From NCBI GenBank assembly GCA_013361095.1, contig JAATWA010000005.1, forward strand, positions 62,001 through 126,000: 64,000 bases of DNA. Direction: 5' to 3'. Each line of letters begins with the position of its first letter. Position 1 is the first letter of the stretch. Shown here in pieces: positions 17,108-24,915 of the stretch. This stretch comes from Pseudanabaena biceps (lineage in GTDB: Bacteria > Cyanobacteriota > Cyanobacteriia > Pseudanabaenales > Pseudanabaenaceae). A model generated the notes under the pieces. The model was not told the origin of the DNA. It made no database searches and worked only from the letters and a program-made list of their open reading frames with translations. The translations under genes and the position numbers were made by a program.

Positions 17108-18004
17108 ATGATACCGCAACTTTCGATAATCATTGCATCTATCAATGGTCAATCTTACTTACACGAATGTTTGAAAGCACTTCATCAGCAAGTTGGCAAC
17201 ATTTCTGTTGAGGTAATCGTTGCCGATTGTGTAGGAACTGCCATCACAGATCTTGTGGCGACTGAATATCCAGAAGTGAAACTAATTGCTTTTAATGAAT
17301 TTCAAACCGTAGCAGTCCTCCGCGCCACAGCGATCCGTGCCGCCCAAGGAGAAATTATCGCTATTACTGAAGACCACTGCATTCCACCAACTAACTGGTA
17401 TGAATCAATTTGGCAGGCACATCAAAAGTATGCGGCTGTGGCGATTGGCGGAACAGTGGATAATGGAGCGACAGAGCGCCTTTTAGATTGGGCTGTATTT
17501 TTTTGTGAATACGGTAAATTCATGAGTCCTGTACTTGATGGAATTGTGGATGATCTTCCTGCACCTAATGTTTCCTATAAACACCATGCATTAACAGCCA
17601 TCTTAGACCAACTGAAACAGGGCTACCGCGAAACCTTTGTTCATAACTATCTGGCTACTCAAGGAGAGATATTATGGTCTGATTCGACAATTTCGATGAT
17701 TCACAAAAAATATTTCACATTGCAGGGCTTCCTTACCGAACGTTATCACTATTCCCGCGCCTTTGCGGGTCAACGAAATGCAACAATATCATCTCTACGG
17801 CGAATATTCTATCTCTGCTGCGCTCCTCTATTACCACCTTTACTTTTATTGCGCTTGAGTAAGCAAATATTTATTCGCAAGCATTATTTACAGAAATTCT
17901 GTTTAGCTATGCCTTACCTTATAATATTTACGTTCACTTGGGCGATCGGGGAAGTAATCGGTTATGCGATTGGTTCTGGTGACAGTGAACGGCATTTAGC
18001 TTAA
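17108..18004 (+). CDS. Glycosyltransferase family 2, membrane-anchored, paralog 3
   Basis: 298 residues with the same plan as the two GT2 genes upstream. SIIIASING starts the GT-A fold, TEDHC is in place of the usual DxD, followed by CEYGKFMSPV, APNVSYKHHAL and HYSRAFAGQR. The C-terminus is hydrophobic and ends with TWAIGEVIGYAIGSG. It follows a divergent intergenic region of 154 bases, so its own promoter is likely there. Seven bases separate it from paralog 4. The four related enzymes could each add a different residue of a repeat unit. Confidence 0.83.
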   Translation: MIPQLSIIIASINGQSYLHECLKALHQQVGNISVEVIVADCVGTAITDLVATEYPEVKLIAFNEFQTVAVLRATAIRAAQGEIIAITEDHCIPPTNWYESIWQAHQKYAAVAIGGTVDNGATERLLDWAVFFCEYGKFMSPVLDGIVDDLPAPNVSYKHHALTAILDQLKQGYRETFVHNYLATQGEILWSDSTISMIHKKYFTLQGFLTERYHYSRAFAGQRNATISSLRRIFYLCCAPLLPPLLLLRLSKQIFIRKHYLQKFCLAMPYLIIFTFTWAIGEVIGYAIGSGDSERHLA

Positions 18005-18011
18005 ACCATGA

Positions 18012-18926
18012 ATGAATCTAATGAATATTTCTCCCAAACTCTCAGTAATCATTCCTTCCTTCAATTCTCTGTCTGTTCTAGAACAATGTTTAACAGCCTT
18101 AGTGCCACAAATTCAAGATGGGCAAGTAGAAGTTTTGGTAATTCGAGGTCTGAGTAAACAATCAGATGAATATCAAATTCTTCAAAAGCAATTTGACCAA
18201 ATGCAATGGATTTCTGCGACTGAAGGAGAAACAGTTCCGAAAATGCGACTTTTGGGAATTACGCATAGCAAAGGTGAAATTATTGCTCTTCTAGAAGATG
18301 ATTGTATCGTTTGCTCAAACTGGTGTTCATCAATTATAAAAGCTCATCAATCTTATGATGGTGTGATCGGTGGAGCCGTAGAGCCTAGTGCATACTTAAA
18401 AAGTCTAGATTGGGGGGTTTATCTTTGTGAATATGCCCGTTTTATGCTGCCGTTTGAGGGCATAGTTCAGGTATTGTCAGGAAACAATGTTTCTTATAAG
18501 AGAACTACTTTAAATCAATTGATGGAAAAGAATCCTTGCAATGAGGGATTTTATGAAGTATTTACTCACTTAGCTTTGCAACAGTCTGGTCAATGTTTGA
18601 AGGCAGACTCTTCATTGATTGTACATAACTGTAACTCTTGGAAATTTACCAATATCTCAACCGTACCCTTCCATCATGGACGTGGCTTTGCTGGTATGCG
18701 TTTTGTAAATCAGCCCCTAAAGCGAATACTTTTCACAGGATTAACTTTAGTTTTACCATTCATCCAAATGAGTCGAATTATTAAATTAGTTCTCATTCGC
18801 AAACGATATGTATTTGAACTCATAAAAGCAGCTCCATACATTTTGATATTCTTTATTAGCTGGACATCAGGTGAATTTGTAGGATATCTATTTGGGGCTG
18901 GAAAGAGTCTGGAACGCTGGCAATAA
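18012..18926 (+). CDS. Glycosyltransferase family 2, membrane-anchored, paralog 4
   Basis: 304 residues. SVIIPSFNS at the N-terminus, LLEDDCIVCSNW containing an acidic run in the metal-binding position, CEYARFMLPF, SGNNVSYKRTTL and FHHGRGFAGMR, then a membrane-associated tail ending in TSGEFVGYLFGAGKS. Of the four paralogs this one has the most canonical acidic motif. It is the last gene of the glycan cluster. The sequence changes abruptly to insertion elements about 120 bases later, so the original operon may have been longer. Confidence 0.85.
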   Translation: MNLMNISPKLSVIIPSFNSLSVLEQCLTALVPQIQDGQVEVLVIRGLSKQSDEYQILQKQFDQMQWISATEGETVPKMRLLGITHSKGEIIALLEDDCIVCSNWCSSIIKAHQSYDGVIGGAVEPSAYLKSLDWGVYLCEYARFMLPFEGIVQVLSGNNVSYKRTTLNQLMEKNPCNEGFYEVFTHLALQQSGQCLKADSSLIVHNCNSWKFTNISTVPFHHGRGFAGMRFVNQPLKRILFTGLTLVLPFIQMSRIIKLVLIRKRYVFELIKAAPYILIFFISWTSGEFVGYLFGAGKSLERWQ

Positions 18927-19234
18927 GACAATAAATTGTCCAATTTTCATCCTATTACTTTTAGGACTTACGCAAGAACCATAGTAATAGAAGGATGATT
19001 AAGTTGGCTCCGTAAATAATCAGATAAAAGTCCGCATTTTAGTTGGTAGATAGCGCCAATTCAAGGATGAAGTGCAACGGTTTCTGATGAAGCAAAGAAT
19101 ACTTCGTAAGGAGTACGATAGTCAAGAGATTTTCTCGGTCTATGATTGATTAAAGAGAGTGTACAGTAAATTGTATAAAGTCTGGGAAGTATACAGAGAG
19201 ATAATCTAGACACACAATTACTAACACCAAAAAG

Positions 19235-20446
19235 ATGAATATACGCAAAGAATTGCTAGATGAATTGTTGCAAGAATGTAAAACTCCACCTGACCTATTC
19301 GGAGAAGGAGGAATCTTGAAACAACTGACGACCGCATTGGTGGAGCGAGCATTGGAAGCAGAACTATCCACGCATCTGGTGTACAAGAAGCATGAATCCA
19401 GACCAGAAGGGCAAAGTAACAGTCGCAACGGCTATAGTCAGAAAAAGTGCAGGGGGACTTCGGCGTAGCGGAAATCGCCATACCCCGCGATCGCCAAGGA
19501 GAGTTTGAACCGCAGATGGTGAAGAAAGGACAAAGCCGATTGTCAGGACTAGACGAAAAGATCATCTCCTTGTATGCCAGAGGCATGAGTGTCAGGGATA
19601 CCCAAGCCCAGTTGCAAGAAATGTATGGTGTCGAAGTATCACCGACACTAATCTCCAATGTGACTGATGCGGTAATTGATGAGGTGAAGCAATGGCAAAA
19701 TCGCCCTCTAGATGCAGTTTACCCGATCGTATTTATGGACTGTCTAGTCATCAAAGTCCGAGACAATGGTCGGGTGATTAATAAGTCCCTGTACTTTGCC
19801 TTGGGGGTGAATATGGACGGGTACAAAGAATTATTGGGGATGTGGATTTCACGATTGGGAAGGTGCGAAATTCTGGTTGTCAGTACTCACCGAAATTCAC
19901 AACCGTGGGGTCAAGGATATTTTGATTGCTTGTGTCGATGGTTTAACTGGTTTTCCCAAGGCACTTGAAACGGTATTTCCCAAAACTCAAGTACAGTTGT
20001 GCATTGTTCACATGGTGCGTAACTCGGTCGCTTTTGTCCCCTGGCAACAACGCAAGCAAGTCTGTGCTGACCTCAAGGCTATTTACAGTGCGGCAACTGA
20101 ATCGGAGTCAGAGTTTAATCTCGAACTCTTTGCCGAAAAATGGGACAAGCAATATCCGTCGATCTCCAAGTCTTGGCGCAGTCATTGGGCGAATATTATC
20201 CCCTTCTTTGCTTTCCCCCCTGAGATTCGCAGGGCAATTTATACCACCAATGCGATTGAGTCAATGAATAGCAGTTTGCGGAAGGTGATTAAATCTCAAC
20301 AGATTTTTCCCTCTGATGCTGCTGCTTTCAAGCTGGTTTATTTGGCGATGCGGAATATCTCGAAGAAGTGGACGATGCCCATTCGCGATTGGAAGCCTGC
20401 CCTGAATCGCTTTGCTATCCTCTTCGAGGATCGTCTCCACGTCTAG
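19235..20446 (+). pseudogene. IS256-family transposase with two frameshifts
   Basis: The coding sequence lies in three overlapping frames: 19235-19468, 19447-19968 and 19877-20446. Together they give a normal mutator-type transposase of about 400 residues with catalytic Asp in FMDCLVIKV, Asp in ACVDGLTGFP and Glu in TNAIESMNSS. The first break, near 19445, is a one-base deletion compared with copy 3. The second, near 19850, is an extra base in TTTCACGATTGG that is present in all three copies. Without frameshifting no full-length enzyme is made. Confidence 0.88.
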
Positions 20447-20452
20447 CTTCTA

Positions 20453-21653
20453 GTAGAGTGTCAAGCGTCAATTACAGGATAGAGACGGGCTAATTTAATC
20501 CGAGCATCTTCAGTAGTAAACTGCCAATTGCATTTACAAGCAAGAGCGTTTCTGCGATTTTCCCAAGCAGCAATCTCAGATTTCAAAGTTTCTTTGTCAG
20601 GAATACGACGGTCAAGACATTGACGCGACAAAACACTCAATTCAATCTCGGCAATATTCAACCAACTGCCATGCTTAGGAGTGTAATGGAACTCAAACTT
20701 GTCGAGAATGCGCCGTGCCTCAGCAGGAGGAAATGCTTTATACAAGGAAGACTTAACGTGGGTATTCAGATTATCCTGAGTCAGCCTAATTTCTTTAGCG
20801 TTAAGATAGCATTCATCGGCTAAATACTTCATCTGATGAGCATAGTCAACTTGAGTGCGGTGGTCTGTCACTTCCACATGTCGCCAACCAGCTAAAGGCT
20901 CGAAGAACATAAATAGATTGCACACACCCTGCCGTTGATATTCATGGTCATAACGTTCAGACTGTCCCGCTTCTATGGGTAGCGGCTGTCTAGTTTCCGA
21001 AACTAATTGCTTGGAACTCTCATCAAAACAGACCACTGGGTAATCAGGGTCATAGGGTAATTTGTACAATTCTAGAACATCTTCCATCTGACACACAAAT
21101 TCAGCATTATGCTCAGGCGGAATTACCCAACATTCTTTCAACCAAGGCTTAAGCTCGTTTTTTTTAGCACTTGCCTGACGCTTTCATGGGAAATACTGTC
21201 CACATAGCCTAATGACACCATCTTGTCTGCTAACAAGCGTAATGTCCAACGACTGCTTCCTTCTGGGGCTTCTGAACAAGCAACGGCGATTAAATGCGCT
21301 TCTATTTCTCCGTCCAACTTTTTTGGGGAGTAAGTGCGCGGACGTGGATTCAATGCTGACTCTAATCCTTCTTCGACAAAGCGTTGACGCACTTGTTCGA
21401 TGGTGCTAACGCTGGTATCAAGCGCTATACTTATCGATTGATCTTTCCATCCTCCTTCTTCTCGGTTGATATCCGCTTTGAGCAGGATCTTGGCATGATT
21501 TATTTTGGCGGCGGCGGCTTTTCCTGTTTTTGTCAGCTCTTCTAAGCTTTTTTGCTCTTCTTTTGTCAGTGATACTATATATTTCTTGGCTGGCATATTT
21601 TCAACTATTAGGTCACCCAATTATTATCGGTTAATTTGTTGTTGACTGTCTAC
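20453..21653. mobile_element. IS630-family element, copy 1
   Basis: 1201 bp, bounded by TA on both sides (20451-20452 and 21654-21655), the target duplication of the IS630/Tc1-mariner group. Both ends begin GTAGA, with short imperfect inverted repeats. It is inserted near the right end of the IS256 copy. A second copy of the same length lies at 47107-48307. Confidence 0.9.
20461..21596 (-). CDS. IS630-family transposase, two frames joined by a probable -1 frameshift
   Basis: The first frame (21138-21596) starts at ATG 21596 with MPAKKYIVSL and encodes the helix-turn-helix domain. The second (20461-21141) carries the DDE domain: Asp in CFDESSKQ, Asp in LTQDNLNTH and Glu in WLNIAEIELS. They meet at eight A residues (mRNA sense, 21165-21158), a standard slippery site. 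A -1 shift there reads LKKNELKPWLKECW, as expected for an unbroken transposase. The same run is kept in copy 2, supporting programmed frameshifting rather than decay. Otherwise the element looks intact. Confidence 0.85.
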
Positions 21654-22696
21654 TAGACTTTACACATTTTACTTGACAGTCTTTTTCTCGGTCTATGATT
21701 GATTAAATTCATCACCTTCTGAAAGTCCTCCTCTTTCAGGATTTTGAAGTTCGTACTTTTGGGATAGAACTCTCTAATTAATCCATTAGTATGTTCATTT
21801 AATCCACGTTCCCATGAATGATATGGATTCGCAAAGAACGTGTCTATTTGTAGCCTTTCAGATAGCTTCTCATGTCCGCAGAATTCTCTTCCATTATCAA
21901 AGATCATTGTCTTTCGAGATGTTGAATCTATAGGCTCAAATAGATTGAATGTCACTCTGTTTATCTCGTCCATCGTCTTGTTCTTTGCTAGTCCAGAAAG
22001 TAAGTACTTCGAGGCTTTGTCAACATGTGTAACTACGATACCTGTGTGGTTGCAGCCGATTACCGTATCACTTTCCCAATGTCCTATCTCTGTTTTTAAA
22101 TCTGCAATCTTGGGTCGATTCTCTATCCCTACCCTATTGGGAATTCCACCTCGCTTCTGATGCCGACCTTTGCGCCTTCGTTTCTTTTGCTTCTGCCTCA
22201 GATATTGTTGATATATTCCCATCTCTTGATAGTTTGCATAGATCATCAAATAAATCGTCTTATAGCTGATTTTACCTAGCCCCTCCCTTTCCATCCTCCC
22301 CGTTAGTTGCTCTGGACTGTGGTGTTGCTCTAACCGTTGTTTTACTTCAGCGATCATCTCAGTACTGATGCTCTGAAATCTTACCTTTGCTTTCTTCCGC
22401 CTTGCTTTCATCAGGGCATCCGCAGTATCTGGCAAATAGCCAATCTGTCGCTCGTCTGTATTGCGCGATAACTCTCTTGAAATCGTACTTTTGTTTCGGT
22501 TCAGCCGACGACCAATATCTGATATAGATAATTTGTCATTTACTCGCAGTTTATACAGTTCACTTCTTTCGATGGTGCTAAGCTGACTATAGCTCATCAG
22601 GATCTCCTGATTGTTGTGATTATCATCAGATTATCCTTATGAGTCTCTTTATGCAAAGATCTCTAGGTGTTGCACTTCATCCTTGAATTGGCGCTA

Positions 22697-22772
22697 TATA
22701 TTTCTTGGCTGGCATATTTTCAACTATTAGATCATCCAATTATTATCGGTTAATTTGTTGTTGATAGTCTAC
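22697..22772. mobile_element. IS630 right-end stump
   Basis: About 76 bases closely match the right end of the IS630 copies (with the TTCTTGGCTGGCATATTTTC segment), followed by TA. The rest of that copy is missing. The IS30 element abuts it directly, so the IS30 probably landed in an older IS630, with later loss of the left part. Confidence 0.85.
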
Positions 22773-22862
22773 TAGGAAACTCAGCAGACAGCGCATTTAA
22801 TTGAAGCGCTAATAGTTCCAATAGTTTTTTCGTAAAATCTTAGTATTAAAATAATGCTATTA

Positions 22863-22945
22863 GCATACTAAGCAAATATAATAATTATATTAAATAAATT
22901 TTGTTACCATACTAAGTCAATATAATAATTATACTAATCAAATAC
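22863..22945. repeat. Direct repeats of about 30 bp, candidate centromere or operator
   Basis: Two copies begin CATACTAAG and continue to AATATAATAATTATA followed by TTA or CTA, at about 22865-22894 and 22909-22937, 44 bases apart. A third related copy is at 24092-24120 just upstream of the RHH gene. Shared repeats between a promoter and a distal array are typical of RHH partition proteins that bind both operator and centromere. Confidence 0.55.
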
Positions 22946-23569
22946 TATAATCATACTAAGACAGTACTAGTTATAAACTAGTCGTTAAAGACTCAGGAGC
23001 AAGCGAAAAGATAGAGCTTTCACCATATGTATCGATACAAGAGATAACTAGGACAAATCAAATCAAAAGCAAAACTTAAGTTGCTATAGTAAATTTGCCC
23101 GTACTTAGTTTGCCCCACAAGCTTTACCTCATCCTACTACCGGCTAATACAGATGAAGCTTTACAGACCAAAGATTTAACCTAATTAATTAAGAAGCCAA
23201 ATACCTAAGCATTGATTTGCAAAATATCCATATTCAAGGCTCTTGTCCTCAGGGCTACAGTATAAAAAATAGACCACTTAGTCTGTAAGGATTTCAACTA
23301 TAAGTATTTTTACTCATAATTTTTAAAGCTCTTGATAGGCAAGGATTCCGATTTTTTTATGCGGTAGCCCTGATCTTGCCCTGCAAAAATCTCATTAGTC
23401 TAAAGTATGACCCTAGAGTAGTTTTAGTATGAGTTTAGTTTTAAGTTAATACCAAAACTATTATACAACAGTATAAAAAAAGCATTAAATCAGTACTGTC
23501 ATAGCATGAAAATCATACTATTTTGTCTTTATTTAGCTAGACAAATATAAGATTTTGGTTTTCAAATAA

Positions 23570-23732
23570 CAATACTTCGGACAGTTTCAAAACCTTGTAT
23601 AACCGATCCTGTATAGGACTAGTGTTTTGGTATTTATTTAAATTACCGTTAGCTTTTGAGCCAACAGCCAATTAAATCAAAATACTGCCCTACAAGCCTT
23701 ATAGCCTCGTTAAAAAACTGTCCGAAGTATTG
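23570..23732. repeat. 18-bp perfect inverted repeat with 127-base spacer
   Basis: CAATACTTCGGACAGTTT at 23570-23587 is exactly complementary to 23715-23732. The spacer holds a smaller imperfect repeat around TGTATAACCGATCCTGTATAG. It could be the ends of a small non-autonomous element or a long stem in an RNA. No open frame lies inside. Confidence 0.55.
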
Positions 23733-23826
23733 AAATAAGCTCATACTCAAATTATTTGAAAACTACTCTATATTTTTTCGGGGAAGGTGCTTTTGGCTCA
23801 AAGACTAAAAAGCTTTGAGTCATTTA

Positions 23827-24069
23827 TTAAGACAGTTTTCCCTTTCGCTTTAATTCGTTAATGGCTGCATCAATTAGCCAAGTATTACGGCTAGTTTTTT
23901 GAAAATCATTACATCGATCCATATCAATAATTTCTACAAGTTCCGTAGGAAGTCTAACCTCAAACTTGACTAAACTTTTCTCTACTTGCTTGGGTGTCTC
24001 TACATTAGGTGTTGTTGCACCTTGCCCCAAAAATTCGTCTTCAGTCTTAGGTTTTTTCCGTAAAGCCAT
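23827..24069 (-). CDS. Ribbon-helix-helix protein, probable ParA partner
   Basis: 80 residues. A charged, flexible N-terminus of about 30 residues precedes FEVRLPTELVEIID, a beta strand and helix typical of Arc/CopG-like ribbon-helix-helix domains. The second helix is NTWLIDAAINEL. In plasmids a small RHH protein next to a ParA-type ATPase usually binds the centromere and represses the operon. The AT-rich ATACTAA repeats upstream of its start and beyond its end are candidate binding sites. A simple CopG-like copy-number repressor is an alternative. The gene lies 54 bases after the parA remnant on the same strand. Confidence 0.7.
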   Translation of the reverse strand: MALRKKPKTEDEFLGQGATTPNVETPKQVEKSLVKFEVRLPTELVEIIDMDRCNDFQKTSRNTWLIDAAINELKRKGKLS

Positions 24070-24091
24070 AGTACTAATCTCCTGCTATTAA

Positions 24092-24135
24092 CATACTAAA
24101 AAAGTATAATAATTATATTAGAATCATACTAAATA
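24092..24135. promoter_or_regulatory. ATACTA-type repeats upstream of the RHH gene
   Basis: CATACTAA at 24092-24099 is followed by GTATAATAATTATATTA and a second CATACTAA at 24125-24132. This matches the 22863-22945 repeats. The TATAAT sequence inside could serve as a promoter -10 box for the RHH gene, and a bound RHH protein would block it. Autoregulation is inferred. Confidence 0.45.
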
Positions 24136-24761
24136 AATACTATTATACAAAGCTTCAATTTCAGAAATAGCTTTCTCATCCCTAGGTTTTAGTTCAACGA
24201 CGGAAAGACCACCAGAAGCAGCATTGCGAAAAGCTTTACGATTCCCCAAAGGTGTAGATTGAAAAACAAGGTTAGTCATCCCTGAAACAATTTCAGCAGC
24301 CTCCACATTATCTTTGCCACTAGAATCAGCCATATTCAAAATGCAGATCGCTTTCAAGTTTTCGTTAAATCCTTTAGCATCAACAACCAAAGCATCTGTA
24401 TCCTCAATTGCCCATAGATCGAAACTACTCGGCTTAAAAGGTGCAATGTACACATCAGCAATCAGCATGGCAGCTCTTTGGGCAACCGTATCTTGACCAC
24501 CCACATCGATAATTACATCGTCGTGCTTTTTCCCAAGCCTTTCAACATCAGTTTTTACGGCTTTTCCCGCCAACCTAATAGTAGTCAAGCCTGAACCATT
24601 AGGCATTGCTTCATCTCGAACAGCACTAAAACCACTCGCTGTCCCTTGTGCGTCAGCATCAACAGTACATCCTTGCCAGATAGCGATCGCATTACCGCTA
24701 AATTTGTGGCAACGGTAGTTTTACCAACTCCACCTTTAATGCCTCCACAAACTAAAATCAT
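24124..24761 (-). pseudogene. ParA-type partition ATPase, frameshifted
   Basis: The protein starts at ATG 24761 with a deviant Walker A box (GGIKGGVGKTTVATNLAV). About 33 codons in, near 24660-24665, bases are missing inside the Walker A' region: VL is followed out of frame by DADAQGTASGF. The remaining frame continues to the stop at 24124 with HDDVIIDVGGQD (Walker B) and PFKPSSFDLWA. An intact version would be a small type Ib ParA of about 215 residues. It lies between rep and the RHH gene, the order of many plasmid partition cassettes. The break probably disables it unless the sequence has an error. Confidence 0.8.
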
Positions 24762-24915
24762 ATGTTTTTAGTACTAAATTTATATCACTATAGTATTAAT
24801 ATACCGTGAGAACAGTACTGTTATTTTATCAAACAAATACTATTATAGTATGAAAATCATACTATATAAAAAATCTGCCCAAAACAATCCGAGCTACGCT
24901 ACTTAGAAATTACCG

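Larger units (their letters stand above)
19155..21682. mobile_element. IS256-family element, copy 1, interrupted by IS630
   Basis: The left end (GAGAGTGTACAGTAAATTGT) and the right end (complement of 21656-21682) form imperfect inverted repeats matching at about 23 of 27 positions. Removing the IS630 and one TA gives 1325 bp, exactly the length of copy 2. It is flanked by a 25-bp direct duplication (19130-19154 and 21683-21707), far longer than the 8-9 bp usual for IS256. Confidence 0.85.
19061..22597 (-). pseudogene. IS30-family transposase, split by IS256
   Basis: The main part (21653-22597) has an N-terminal helix-turn-helix (LSISDIGRRLNRNKSTISREL) and the catalytic residues of IS30: Asp in HWESDTVIG, Asp in IFDNGREF and Glu in LNEHTNGLIREF. 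After HRPRK the frame runs into the end of the IS256. The missing C-terminus, SLDYRTPYEVFFASSE and a TGA stop, is found at 19061-19154 on the far side of the insertion. Removing the IS256 and one copy of the 25-bp duplication restores one frame. As it stands the product lacks its last 20 or so residues. Confidence 0.88.
19051..22696. mobile_element. IS30-family element carrying nested IS256 and IS630 insertions
   Basis: The outer ends are perfect inverted repeats of about 28 bp: TAGCGCCAATTCAAGGATGA starts at 19051 and its complement ends at 22696. Without the inserted DNA the element is about 1.1 kb, normal for IS30. An IS256 element (19155-21682) sits in its transposase gene, and an IS630 element (20453-21653) sits in the IS256. 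To the right it abuts the stump of another IS630 copy. Confidence 0.88.
22780..23826. other. AT-rich, gene-free plasmid maintenance region
   Basis: About 1.05 kb without a supportable gene. It is very AT-rich and dotted with the hexamer ATACTA and its complement TAGTAT, especially at 22863-22970 and 23400-23530. It lies downstream of the RHH gene of the rep-parA-RHH row, so a centromere or replication origin is a reasonable inference. Confidence 0.5.

Noticed and set aside
18961..19050. A further insertion-sequence end (TTAGGACTTACGCAAG) left of IS30.
   Set aside because: The short sequence resembles ends seen in cyanobacterial IS elements, but no partner end or transposase could be found in the window.
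19440..19470. Programmed -1 frameshift at GAAAAAG in the first part of IS256 copies 1 and 2.
   Set aside because: Copy 3 has an intact frame with one more base here, so a simple one-base deletion inherited by copies 1 and 2 is enough.
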